A DNA stretch of 39,988 nt from an uncultured Novosphingobium sp. GTDB lineage: Bacteria > Pseudomonadota > Alphaproteobacteria > Sphingomonadales > Sphingomonadaceae. Positions 24,287 through 32,106 of the stretch are shown piece after piece. Both the position numbers and the translations under genes were made by a program. Numbering within the stretch: the first letter of the stretch is position 1; the number at the start of each line of letters is the position of its first letter. The notes under the pieces are model-generated. The model did not search any database and had not been told where the DNA came from. It saw only the letters and a list, made by a program, of their open reading frames with translations. The stretch covers positions 1-39,988 of the forward strand of contig CAMPIM010000020.1 of NCBI GenBank assembly GCA_946886365.1, given 5' to 3'.

Positions 24287-26884
24287 ATGATCAAGATGAT
24301 AGCCGCATTGCCCGTTGCGTCGGTGCTGGCCATAGCGGCCGGGACTTTGACACCGGGGTATGCCCAGGAAGCGACGCCCGCACCCACTGGCACCGCCGCC
24401 ACGCCCGATCCGGTGCCTGCCGCTGAGGAAGTGCCCCAGACCGGTGGCGTCCAGGACATCGTCGTCACGGCCCAGCGTCGTTCGGAAAATGTGCAGAAGG
24501 TGCCGATTGCGATTACCGCCTTCACCAACGATGCATTGCAGGAGCGCGCGGTGCAGAGCGTCGCGTCGCTTTCGGGCCTAGCCCCCAATGTGACATTCGA
24601 TGCGGGTACGCCCTTTTCCGGGTCGTCATCGGTGCTGGCAGCCTATGTCCGCGGCATCGGATCGAACGACTTCGCGTTCAACATCGATCCGGGCGTCGGC
24701 GTCTATCTGGACGGCGTCTATTTGGCACGTTCGGTCGGCGCGAACCAGGAACTGGGCGACGTCGAGCGGATCGAAGTGCTTAAAGGTCCGCAGGGCACGC
24801 TGTTCGGCCGCAACACCATCGGCGGCGCGATTTCCATTGTCACCCATGATCCGGGTGACAAGTTCCGCTTCATCGGCGATGCGACGGTGGGCAGCTACAG
24901 GCTGTTCCAGGCGCGCGGCACGGCGGACATTCCGATCAGCGACACGCTGGTGAGCTCGGTGTCCTTTTCCGTCAAGACGCGCAACGGCTATTTTAAGCGC
25001 AAGCCTTTCCCGGGCGCGCAGCCGGGCACCTATCAGGTCGAACCGGCGACCGCCTATTCCGCGTCCGGTTATGAAAATGCCGGGATCGGCCGTGAGGGCG
25101 GCGAAGATGCCTGGAGCCTGCGCACCAAGCTGCGCTGGGAACCGAGCGATGCCGTGCGCGTGTCGTTGACCGGGGACTATAGCAACAGCAAGCAGGAACA
25201 GCTTCCCAACACGCTGCTGGCGACCACGCCCAATGTCGCGGGCGGCGCGTTCGATGTGTTCGCGGGCAGCTATAACTGCGCCATTGCGGGCCAATCCACC
25301 GGGTGCGGCAACGGCCCGCCGTCTTTCGTCTATGCCTTTCGGCGTGCCGGGCGCACCGGCTTGTTTGACCTGCCCGCGATCTTCGGCGTCAACGCCGACG
25401 CCAATCCCGACAACAACCGCCTACCTTACGACAATCGCTTTGTGACGGGGGACAAGGACAGCAGCTACGCAACGGGATCCAACTTCTCGCGCATGCAATC
25501 CTACGGCGCCGCAGGGACGATCGAATATGATCTGTCCGACAGCCTGACGCTGAAATCCATTACGGCTTATCGCGAACTGCACTGGAAGGCGGGGCTGGAT
25601 AATGACGGGTCGCCGCTCAACATGCTTCAGATCAGTTTCGAGATGAACCAGAAGCAGTTCAGTCAGGAGTTCCAGATGCTGGGCAACGCGCTGGACGAAC
25701 GGCTGAAATATGTTCTTGGCGCTTATTATTTCGAAGAGTCGGGTAACCTTCATGAATATGTGACCTTCGCCGAAGGGTTGCTGTCGATCGACGGCAACAA
25801 CCTTCTGAGCACCAAGAATGGCGCTGTGTTCGGGCAGTTGGACTTTAAGCCGATCGACCTGATCGGCATCACGGTCGGCGCGCGCTATACCAAGGAAAAG
25901 AAGTCGTTCGAAGGGTTTCAGACCGATCTCAACGGCCTGACCTACAAGATCCTGAACGGCTTTGGCGTCCCGCCCTGCGCATCGCTGACCCCGATCAGCG
26001 ACGATTGCCGGATCGCGGCAGGCTTCCCCAACGCCAACGCCCCGCTGCAGCTTTATCCCGGTGGCGTGAACCGCAAGACCTTCGACAATTTCTCGCCCAA
26101 GATCGGCGTCCAGCTTTATCCCAGCGACGACCTTATGGCCTATGCTTCCTGGTCGAAAGGGTACAAGACCGGCGGTTGGACGACGCGCCTATCGAACCCG
26201 CTGCCCGATGCTCCGAACTTTGACGAGGAAAAGGCGACGACTTGGGAAATCGGGCTCAAGTCGAAGCTGTTCGACCGGCGTCTGCAGCTAAACTTCGCGG
26301 CCTTCACCACCAACTATAAGGGCATCCAGCTGAACTTCCAGCAGGGCGTGTCCCCCACCATCCAGAACGCCGGTGACGCCCGCATCAAGGGCTTCGAGGT
26401 CGAAGCGGTCTTCGCGCCCATCCGCGCCTTCGCCCTGACGACATCGCTCGGCTATATCGACGCCAAATATACCTCGGTACTGCCGGGCGCGGTTGTCGCG
26501 CCCAGCGTGATCCAGGGCGGTGTGTTCGTGGGTGCCGAACTGCCCAAGACGCCGCATTGGAAGGTCAATGTCAGCCCGCGCGTCGAGCTGGATGTGGGCA
26601 GCAGCGGCGCGAAGCTCATAATGTTGGCCGACTGGACCTACACGTCGCAGATGCGCAACGACACCGAAGGGACCTTCCTGCTCAACCGCAAGGCTTCGAA
26701 CGTCGTCAATGCCAACGTCACGCTGCGCCTGCCTGACGACCGCTACAGCGTCACGGTGGGCGGCACTAACGTCTTCAACGAACGTTTCCTGACCACGGGT
26801 CAGGCGCAGATCGCCGGGGGGCAATTCTACGGCACCTATAATCGTCCGGCCGAATGGTATGCCAGGCTGGGCGTGAAGTTCTGA
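24287..26884 (+). CDS. TonB-dependent outer-membrane receptor
   Basis: An 865-residue receptor. The signal peptide ends PGYA before QEATPAP; the TonB box is QDIVVTAQRRSENVQKVPIA; the plug shows AYVRGIGSNDFAFN, VGVYLDGVYLARSVG and IEVLKGPQGTLFGRNTIGG. The barrel includes FSPKIGVQLYPSDDLMAYAS and ends EWYARLGVKF with terminal Phe. ATG 24287 has GGGGAGGAACC just upstream; the frame remains open to 24212 but lacks a signal there. It heads a likely transcript with the cupin and NTF2-like genes, 35 and then 103 bases apart, which suggests it imports the aromatic substrate those proteins process. Confidence 0.93.
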   Translation: MIKMIAALPVASVLAIAAGTLTPGYAQEATPAPTGTAATPDPVPAAEEVPQTGGVQDIVVTAQRRSENVQKVPIAITAFTNDALQERAVQSVASLSGLAPNVTFDAGTPFSGSSSVLAAYVRGIGSNDFAFNIDPGVGVYLDGVYLARSVGANQELGDVERIEVLKGPQGTLFGRNTIGGAISIVTHDPGDKFRFIGDATVGSYRLFQARGTADIPISDTLVSSVSFSVKTRNGYFKRKPFPGAQPGTYQVEPATAYSASGYENAGIGREGGEDAWSLRTKLRWEPSDAVRVSLTGDYSNSKQEQLPNTLLATTPNVAGGAFDVFAGSYNCAIAGQSTGCGNGPPSFVYAFRRAGRTGLFDLPAIFGVNADANPDNNRLPYDNRFVTGDKDSSYATGSNFSRMQSYGAAGTIEYDLSDSLTLKSITAYRELHWKAGLDNDGSPLNMLQISFEMNQKQFSQEFQMLGNALDERLKYVLGAYYFEESGNLHEYVTFAEGLLSIDGNNLLSTKNGAVFGQLDFKPIDLIGITVGARYTKEKKSFEGFQTDLNGLTYKILNGFGVPPCASLTPISDDCRIAAGFPNANAPLQLYPGGVNRKTFDNFSPKIGVQLYPSDDLMAYASWSKGYKTGGWTTRLSNPLPDAPNFDEEKATTWEIGLKSKLFDRRLQLNFAAFTTNYKGIQLNFQQGVSPTIQNAGDARIKGFEVEAVFAPIRAFALTTSLGYIDAKYTSVLPGAVVAPSVIQGGVFVGAELPKTPHWKVNVSPRVELDVGSSGAKLIMLADWTYTSQMRNDTEGTFLLNRKASNVVNANVTLRLPDDRYSVTVGGTNVFNERFLTTGQAQIAGGQFYGTYNRPAEWYARLGVKF

Positions 26885-26919
26885 TCAACCCCACATAACG
26901 GAAACAGGATCGCATCATC

Positions 26920-27456
26920 ATGTCCACTGTAATGACCGCCCCCCCATCGACCGCCTTCAAGATCGTCGATGTGCCCGAAAACCTGTCTCATGTGATTGAG
27001 GCGCATGGCGTCAAGGGCAGCTTCATCGGGCCGTCGGAGGCTGAAAGTCCTTGGGTGCCGTTCGGTCCCAACGCCGCCATTCGTCACCTCGCGTTCGACG
27101 TCCGCCAGAACATCTATTGCAATGTGCTCTGGTTGAAAGGACCGGGCGTCGTCGGCACGCACAAGCATCGCGGGCGGCTGGTCATGATGTGCCTGGAAGG
27201 CAGCCTGCGCTATCTGGAGCATGATTGGGTCGCAGGCCCCGGCGACTTCTTCTTGGAAGTGCCCGGCGAACGGCACACACTGGTCAGCGAGCATCCCCAG
27301 GGTGGCAAGCTGTGGGGATGGATGCAGGGGCCGATCGAATTCTACGACGACGATGGCAAGTTCGTGGAGACGGCCGATGTATGGTGGTTCATCAACCATT
27401 ATGAGAGCTACTGCCGGGAAAACAACTTGCCTATCAACCCGCAACTCTACCTCTGA
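26920..27456 (+). CDS. Cupin dioxygenase, 2,4'-dihydroxyacetophenone dioxygenase-like
   Basis: A 178-residue single-cupin protein. The metal site is visible: H81 and H83 in GTHKHRG, E100 in the next strand region and H119 in PGERHTLVS. Length and the late WWFINHYESYC segment fit the 2,4'-dihydroxyacetophenone dioxygenase group, non-haem iron enzymes that cut the C-C bond of an aryl hydroxymethyl ketone, giving an aryl carboxylate plus formate. Many relatives in sphingomonads are uncharacterised, so the substrate here may differ; a guaiacyl hydroxyketone is a reasonable guess. It lies between the receptor and an NTF2-like gene. Confidence 0.75.
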   Translation: MSTVMTAPPSTAFKIVDVPENLSHVIEAHGVKGSFIGPSEAESPWVPFGPNAAIRHLAFDVRQNIYCNVLWLKGPGVVGTHKHRGRLVMMCLEGSLRYLEHDWVAGPGDFFLEVPGERHTLVSEHPQGGKLWGWMQGPIEFYDDDGKFVETADVWWFINHYESYCRENNLPINPQLYL

Positions 27457-27465
27457 GCGGGGGCG

Positions 27466-27498
27466 TCCGCCGGGAGGAGCAGCCCGCCTCCCGGCGGA
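27466..27498 (+). terminator. Strong hairpin after the cupin gene
   Basis: A perfect 12-bp GC-rich stem (TCCGCCGGGAGG with CCTCCCGGCGGA) and a 9-base loop begin 9 bases after the cupin stop. No T run follows. It may be a weak terminator or a 3'-end stabiliser that makes the NTF2-like and IclR genes less expressed than the receptor and cupin. Confidence 0.6.
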
Positions 27499-27559
27499 TG
27501 GATTGCAAAATGACCAAGAGCAGGCCCCTGCCACGTAACGCCGCAGCGCCGAAGACCTC

Positions 27560-27964
27560 ATGAGCTTCCCAACCCCTGACCAGCGCCGCGCAATCGAGTG
27601 GGATTGTACCCGTCTCGTCCACCATTATGCCAATCTCAACGATGCGGCGAAATGGGAAGCCGCAGCCCATTTGTTCACGGATGATGGCCGGTTATCCCGG
27701 CCAACCGCGCCCGATCAGCCGATTGTTGGCCGCGAAGCTATATTGGCCGCCTTTCTCGCCCGCCCGCCGCGTACCACCCGCCATGTCTGCGCCAATGTCG
27801 TCATCGACGTTCTCAGCACAGATGAGGCCACAGGCGAAAGCGCTATGCTGTTATTCGTCGGCCCAGGCACGCCGTTGGTGGGATCATTCAAGGACAGGTT
27901 CATCCGCACCACTGGAGGATGGCGTTTCCTGGAACGCAGCGGATCGCTCATCTTTTCGGCATGA
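27560..27964 (+). CDS. NTF2-like (SnoaL-type) protein
   Basis: A 134-residue protein of the NTF2-like superfamily, a cone-shaped alpha+beta fold used by small lyases, isomerases and ring-hydroxylating dioxygenase beta subunits. Typical features are the first helix DCTRLVHHYANLNDAAKW, then AAHLFTDDGRLSRP, the GREAILAAF helix, TRHVCANVVID and the last strands DRFIRTTGGWRFLERSG. H31/H32 and D36/D41 are candidate acid-base residues, but no catalytic role can be read. Cofactor-free lyases of this fold that release formaldehyde from lignin-derived dimers are known in sphingomonads; membership of that group is only a possibility. The ribosome site is weak. Confidence 0.72.
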   Translation: MSFPTPDQRRAIEWDCTRLVHHYANLNDAAKWEAAAHLFTDDGRLSRPTAPDQPIVGREAILAAFLARPPRTTRHVCANVVIDVLSTDEATGESAMLLFVGPGTPLVGSFKDRFIRTTGGWRFLERSGSLIFSA

Positions 27965-28001
27965 GGCTATTCCATTTCATTCCTGATGCTAAAGTCGGGC
28001 C

Positions 28002-28751
28002 ATGAACGAACAGACGCTATCGCCCACCGTCAAATCCGCCATGCGCACGATCGACATCATCGAATATGTCGTGTCGTGCCGCCGCCCACTAGTGGCGCAG
28101 GAGATCGCGCAGGCGCTATCGATCCCGGTCAGCAGCCTGTCATACCTGCTCGCGACGCTGACGGAGCGCGGCTATCTGCAACGCGAAGGTCGCCGCTACA
28201 ACCCGGGTCCGGGGCTCGCCCGCCTGCAAGGGCCAGCGCCGGCCTTCTCGCTTGCAGAACGCGCCGCGCCACTTGTTCGGTCGCTCCGCGTCCAGCTGAA
28301 CGAGACCAGCTCCTTCTTCGTGCGCAAGGGGTGGGAGATGGAAGCGCTGATCACCGAAACCAGCGACCATGCGCTGCGCTATGCCGTGCAGACCGGCCGT
28401 CGCACGCCGCTCCACTGTTTTTCGGCGGGCAAGGCCTTGCTGGCGGCGATGCCGGACGAAGAGTTCGAACGCTATCTGGAGGAAAGCCGTCGCGAGGCAC
28501 TGACTCCCACGACGATCACGGATGCGGATGCCCTGCGGGAAGAGATCAGACTGGTGCGGCAGATGAGCGTAGCGCGCACGCGGGAAGAAAGCACGCCCGG
28601 CATTTACGGCTTGGCCTATGTGGCGCGCGCGGATGGGGAAGTGGCCGGGGCGTTCAGCGTCGCCGTGCCGGTAGTGCGGTTCGATGAGGAACTCGACCGG
28701 CGCGTGGTGTCCGCGCTGACACGGACGGCGGCCTTGTTCGATATTGCTTGA
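28002..28751 (+). CDS. IclR-family transcriptional regulator
   Basis: A 249-residue regulator. The N-terminal winged helix is clear (AMRTIDIIEYVVSCRRP, EIAQALSIPVSSLSYLLATL, ERGYLQREGRRYNPGPGL), and the effector-binding domain shows PLHCFSAGKALLAAMPDEE, RREALTPTTIT and the late GLAYVARADGEVAGAFSVAVP. IclR proteins commonly control aromatic catabolic operons. It follows the NTF2-like gene by 37 bases and faces the O-demethylase operon tail to tail. It is the best local candidate to bind the dyad at 31078 and the matching site before the receptor; that link is inferred. Confidence 0.88.
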   Translation: MNEQTLSPTVKSAMRTIDIIEYVVSCRRPLVAQEIAQALSIPVSSLSYLLATLTERGYLQREGRRYNPGPGLARLQGPAPAFSLAERAAPLVRSLRVQLNETSSFFVRKGWEMEALITETSDHALRYAVQTGRRTPLHCFSAGKALLAAMPDEEFERYLEESRREALTPTTITDADALREEIRLVRQMSVARTREESTPGIYGLAYVARADGEVAGAFSVAVPVVRFDEELDRRVVSALTRTAALFDIA

Positions 28752-28811
28752 AGCATGCCGCTGATCCCGGCGCCGTTCGCGCTCAGGGCAAACGGGTGAA
28801 GGATATACGCC

Positions 28812-28877
28812 GTGCTCCTGCGAAGGCAGGAGCCCAGGTCCAAGCGCCGAATTAGGCTCTTGCCTTTGCAGGAGCAC
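28812..28877. repeat. Intergenic palindrome between convergent operons
   Basis: Two 23-base arms (28812-28834 and 28855-28877), core GCTCCTGCGAAGGCAGGAGC, about 20 of 23 paired, with a 20-base loop. This is a further sphingomonad-type repeat family, different in core from the others in this window. It lies between the IclR gene and the demethylase operon, which converge, and could help end both transcripts. Confidence 0.8.
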
Positions 28878-28899
28878 AGCAGCACTGCCCCCAAAAAAT

Positions 28900-28933
28900 C
28901 CGGCGGGATGCCGGGAGAAAAACACCCCGCCGG
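28900..28933 (-). terminator. Intrinsic terminator of the demethylase operon
   Basis: On the minus strand an 8-bp stem (CCGGCGGG with CCCGCCGG) is followed directly by ATTTTTTGG. It begins 8 bases past the demethylase stop. Confidence 0.72.
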
Positions 28934-28941
28934 TTGGATGA

Positions 28942-30336
28942 TCAGGCGGTCTTGCGGGTCCGCCATCCATCCGCATAGCTGTCACGCGCGACTTCGGAAT
29001 AGGGCGCGGGGCTGACAGTGGCGTGAATTTCGACCTGGATGTGCGGCTCGACGGTCGGCTTGCTGGTGCCGCCATCGGGTTCGCCCCACAGCAGCGTCAC
29101 CTTCGTGCCCGGCTCCGCATATTCGGCGTCCAACATCGCCAGCGTCAGCATGCGGCCTTCATTGGCGCTGTAGCCGACCCAGGTGGACAGGCCGACCTGC
29201 TTGCCATCGACCAGCACCGAGTCATAGGGGTGCATCGAATAGACCGCCGAGGGGAATTCGAAATATTTCGCGCGGTCGCCCTTCTGGAAAGCGGAGCTGA
29301 TGACGCGAGCGACGTCTTGGCTGTCGAGCGCCAGCGTCACCTTCTTGCGATGCGGTCCGGCCGCGATCTTCTCCAGCGCTTCGCGGCCGATAAAATCATG
29401 ATCGAACTTCACGAACAGACCATAACCGAGATCCCAGGGGGTCAGATAATAGCCATCGATGCTGTCGGGGACATAGCTGCCGCCGATCGACGCCTTGGCT
29501 TCGTAGGAGTTGGCGGTCAGCCATTCGCGATAGGGCTTGAGCGCTTCGCCGCTGTAAACGGCGGGCAGCGGGGAGGGGATCCAGCCCGATTCCAGCGTGT
29601 TCGACGAGTATGTGCGGCCGCCGACCAGCGTCAGGCCGAAGGGTTCGCCCGCCTTGATCAGCGCCTGGCGCACGGTTTCGCGCTCGGCCCAGGGACCGAA
29701 CAGCTCATAACCCGGCTGGCCCGCCATGCCGTGGCGGAGCGCGCGCACCTTGCAACCGGCGATGTCGAGCGTGGTCATGTGGAAGAATTTGAGGTCGGGC
29801 GGGGTCTGGCCCATTGCCGCCTCAAGGGTCTGCATCGCATTCGGCCCTTGCAGCTGATAGCGGTAGGACTTGCGGTTTTCCGGGTCGGGACGGACGGCGG
29901 TGCGCTCGTCGCGTTCGACGGTTACGTTCCACTTGCCGGTCTGGGCATGATATTCTACCCATTCGATCGCGGGTGCGCGGCCGACTAGGTTGAAGCGGTT
30001 TTCCTCAAGGTAGAAGAGGATCACGTCGCCGATGACATAGCCGTCGGGCGTGACCGGCACCCACTGCTTGGCGCGGTCGGGGATGAAGCCCTTGAAGCTG
30101 TTGATGCCGAGATGGTTCAGCATCGCGAAGGCGTCCGGCCCGCTGACTTCCAGATCGACCATGTGATAGGACTGGTTGAACAGCACGGCCCTCTGCGCCC
30201 ATGCGGTCTGTTCGTCGCGCCAGTTGGAATATTCCGCAGGAACGCCTGGATAGGCATTGGGGCCGGTCTGCTGGTTGCGCAGGAAGTGAACGAGGTCACC
30301 CTTGCCTTCGACCAGATTTTGCAGGCTTTCAGTCAT
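28942..30336 (-). CDS. Tetrahydrofolate-dependent aryl O-demethylase, LigM/DesA family
   Basis: This enzyme moves a methyl group from an aryl methyl ether to tetrahydrofolate. The 464-residue protein has the GcvT-like fold and the close family pattern of LigM (vanillate/3-O-methylgallate) and DesA (syringate): YHMVDL, VTPDGYVIGD, VGRAPA with R120, RHGMAGQPGYELFGPW, and RTYSSNTLESGW with Y243, which aligns with the tyrosine shown to be catalytic in LigM, followed by TVEPHIQVEI near the end. Near the N terminus it reads TGPNAYPGVPAEY, where LigM as I recall it has a second tyrosine in place of the Asn; this may mark a different substrate. The start overlaps the hydrolase stop as ATGA. Vanillate from the ferulate block nearby would suit, but syringate cannot be excluded. 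Confidence 0.9.
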   Translation of the reverse strand: MTESLQNLVEGKGDLVHFLRNQQTGPNAYPGVPAEYSNWRDEQTAWAQRAVLFNQSYHMVDLEVSGPDAFAMLNHLGINSFKGFIPDRAKQWVPVTPDGYVIGDVILFYLEENRFNLVGRAPAIEWVEYHAQTGKWNVTVERDERTAVRPDPENRKSYRYQLQGPNAMQTLEAAMGQTPPDLKFFHMTTLDIAGCKVRALRHGMAGQPGYELFGPWAERETVRQALIKAGEPFGLTLVGGRTYSSNTLESGWIPSPLPAVYSGEALKPYREWLTANSYEAKASIGGSYVPDSIDGYYLTPWDLGYGLFVKFDHDFIGREALEKIAAGPHRKKVTLALDSQDVARVISSAFQKGDRAKYFEFPSAVYSMHPYDSVLVDGKQVGLSTWVGYSANEGRMLTLAMLDAEYAEPGTKVTLLWGEPDGGTSKPTVEPHIQVEIHATVSPAPYSEVARDSYADGWRTRKTA

Positions 30337-31067
30337 TCATCGTCTCCCATCATGGTATTGGAGCCGACGGGCATGTCCAGCCAGTCGGCTATGGCTTCGT
30401 TAAGGGCATCAGGCGCCTCGGCGGGCAGCATGTGGCACGCTCCGGCGATGATCTTGAGGTGCGCACCGGGGATGCGCGCAGCTATGGCGCGGTGCTGTTC
30501 GGGCGGGCTCCATTCATCAGCGTCGCCCACCGCGACCAGCGTCGGACAGGCGATGTTCGGCAGCAGCGATTCGACCTGCGGGCGGCCGAGAAGGGCGGTG
30601 ATCTGCGCCGCATAGGTGTCGATGCCCGCCTGCGTCGCCATCAAGTGCAGCGGCGCGATCAACTCCTGATCGGTGCGGCGAGCGGGCGCGACCATGGGGG
30701 GAAGCCAGCGGTCCACCAGAGCGGCCATGCCCTCCGCCCGGCCAAGCGCCAGCAGGGTGTGGCGCTTCTCTGCCTCTCCTTCACGGACGGTGTGCGTGCC
30801 AGTGCTGACCAGCGCCAGCCTTTCCACGCGCTCAGGTGCAAGCCGCACGACCTCCAGCGCGACCCGCGCGCCCATGGAATGGCCGAGCAGCGCCATCTGC
30901 TCGGGGCCAGAGGCGATCACGCGCCGGGCCATTTCCACGATGCTGTTGCACGCACCGAAGCCATCGATTGCGAAGGCGTCGGGGAAACGCTTCAGCTGCG
31001 CGCCAAACATGCGGGAATCGCAGAGAAGGCCGGGCAGAAGGACAAGATTTGCGGTGGAAGCGGACAC
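30333..31067 (-). CDS. Alpha/beta hydrolase, translationally coupled to the O-demethylase
   Basis: A 244-residue hydrolase of the alpha/beta fold. It has VLLPGLLCD after the first strand, the nucleophile elbow LGHSMGARVA with S64, a likely acid D182 or D184 in VAVGDADEWSPP, and H212 in GACHMLPAEAP. No signal peptide is seen, so it is cytoplasmic. It starts at GTG 31067, ten bases from the dyad at 31078-31121, whose edge supplies an AAAGG that may act as ribosome site. It ends in a 4-base overlap with the demethylase start, so both are made together. A methyl or acyl ester of the demethylase substrate is a plausible target; this is not established. Confidence 0.82.
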   Translation of the reverse strand: MSASTANLVLLPGLLCDSRMFGAQLKRFPDAFAIDGFGACNSIVEMARRVIASGPEQMALLGHSMGARVALEVVRLAPERVERLALVSTGTHTVREGEAEKRHTLLALGRAEGMAALVDRWLPPMVAPARRTDQELIAPLHLMATQAGIDTYAAQITALLGRPQVESLLPNIACPTLVAVGDADEWSPPEQHRAIAARIPGAHLKIIAGACHMLPAEAPDALNEAIADWLDMPVGSNTMMGDDE

Positions 31068-31077
31068 GATGAAATCG

Positions 31078-31121
31078 CCTTTAATTCGTATTCGTGAAAT
31101 TTCCTATATACGAATTAAAGG
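31078..31121. promoter_or_regulatory. Perfect 14+14 bp dyad between the demethylase and metF operons
   Basis: Left arm CCTTTAATTCGTAT (31078-31091) and right arm ATACGAATTAAAGG (31108-31121) are exactly complementary. The centre holds a further perfect palindrome, GAAATTTC (31096-31103), on the same axis. It fills most of the gap between the two divergent start regions, so one bound regulator could control both. Seventeen bases of its left half recur at 24143-24159 with one change. Confidence 0.78.
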
Positions 31122-31202
31122 AAAGGCGCTAGAGAAGAAATGGCAAAAAGATCGAGTGGCCGACGCTGCTCGGCAAAGCCCAAACACTTCAGGAGAGCGG
31201 TC

Positions 31203-32081
31203 ATGGCGGGCGCGGCGACGATCCACCCGAACTGGGAACAGCATATCCCCAAGCGGATCACGGATGGCTATTCGATCGAGATGACGGCCAAGGATTGCGA
31301 CGCCCTGCGTTCCGCCGCGTCGATGCTGGCGCCGGAAACGCCGATCGCCATAACTTTCCTGCCGGGCGAGACGATCGATGCGCGGATCGACGCGGCGAAG
31401 CTGGTCCGTGACCTTGGCTTTGAACCCATGTCGCATCTGTCGGCGCGGCGGATCGGGTCCTTTGAGGGGCTGGAACAGACGGTGCGCCGGTCGGCCGAGG
31501 AAGCAGGCGTGCGCCGCATGTTCCTGGTGGCGGGCGATCCTCCCGTTCCTGCGGGGCCGTTCGAGGATGCGCTTTCGTTGCTTCGCACCGGCCTGTTCGA
31601 AACGCATGGCGTGAAGGCGATCGGTATTGCGGGGCATCCGGAAGGACATCCGGTGATGGACGAAGAGGCCCGGTGGAGCGCGCTTCTGGCGAAGTGCGCG
31701 GAGGTGTCGGATCGCGGCATGGCCCCGCTGATCGTCACCCAGTTCGGGTTCGATGCGGCGCCGGTGCTCGACTGGCTGATCGAACTGCGGCGGCGGGGCA
31801 TCGATGCGCCTGTGCGGATCGGTGTGCCGGGGCCGGCGGGGATCAAGACGCTGCTGCGTTTTGCTGCCCATTGCGGCGTGGGCGCGTCCGCTTCGGTGCT
31901 TGCCAAATACGGGATTTCCCTGTCGCGCCTGCTGGGCGCGGCTGGGCCAGACCGGCTGGTGGGCGACATCGCCGCTGGCCTGCATCCCGGCCATGGGCCG
32001 GTGCGGCTGCACTTCTATCCGTTCGGCGGCTTGGCGCGGACGGCGGAGTGGATTGGGCAACACCGGTCGAACCAGAATTAA
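31203..32081 (+). CDS. metF: Methylenetetrahydrofolate reductase
   Basis: Flavin-dependent TIM-barrel enzyme of 292 residues that interconverts 5-methyl- and 5,10-methylene-THF. Seen are SIEMTAKD near the start (the SxE position of MetF), MSHLSARR in the third strand, FLVAGDPPVPAGPF and GIAGHPEGHP, all characteristic of the family. Beside the O-demethylase it would run in the oxidative direction, consuming the 5-methyl-THF the demethylase makes, as proposed for metF of the ligM locus in SYK-6. ATG 31203 is chosen because AGGAG ends 7 bases ahead; ATG 31140 in the same frame would add 21 basic residues and cannot be excluded. purU follows by 25 bases. Confidence 0.88.
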   Translation: MAGAATIHPNWEQHIPKRITDGYSIEMTAKDCDALRSAASMLAPETPIAITFLPGETIDARIDAAKLVRDLGFEPMSHLSARRIGSFEGLEQTVRRSAEEAGVRRMFLVAGDPPVPAGPFEDALSLLRTGLFETHGVKAIGIAGHPEGHPVMDEEARWSALLAKCAEVSDRGMAPLIVTQFGFDAAPVLDWLIELRRRGIDAPVRIGVPGPAGIKTLLRFAAHCGVGASASVLAKYGISLSRLLGAAGPDRLVGDIAAGLHPGHGPVRLHFYPFGGLARTAEWIGQHRSNQN

Positions 32082-32106
32082 CGCACATCATCCATAGGGG
32101 GATCGA

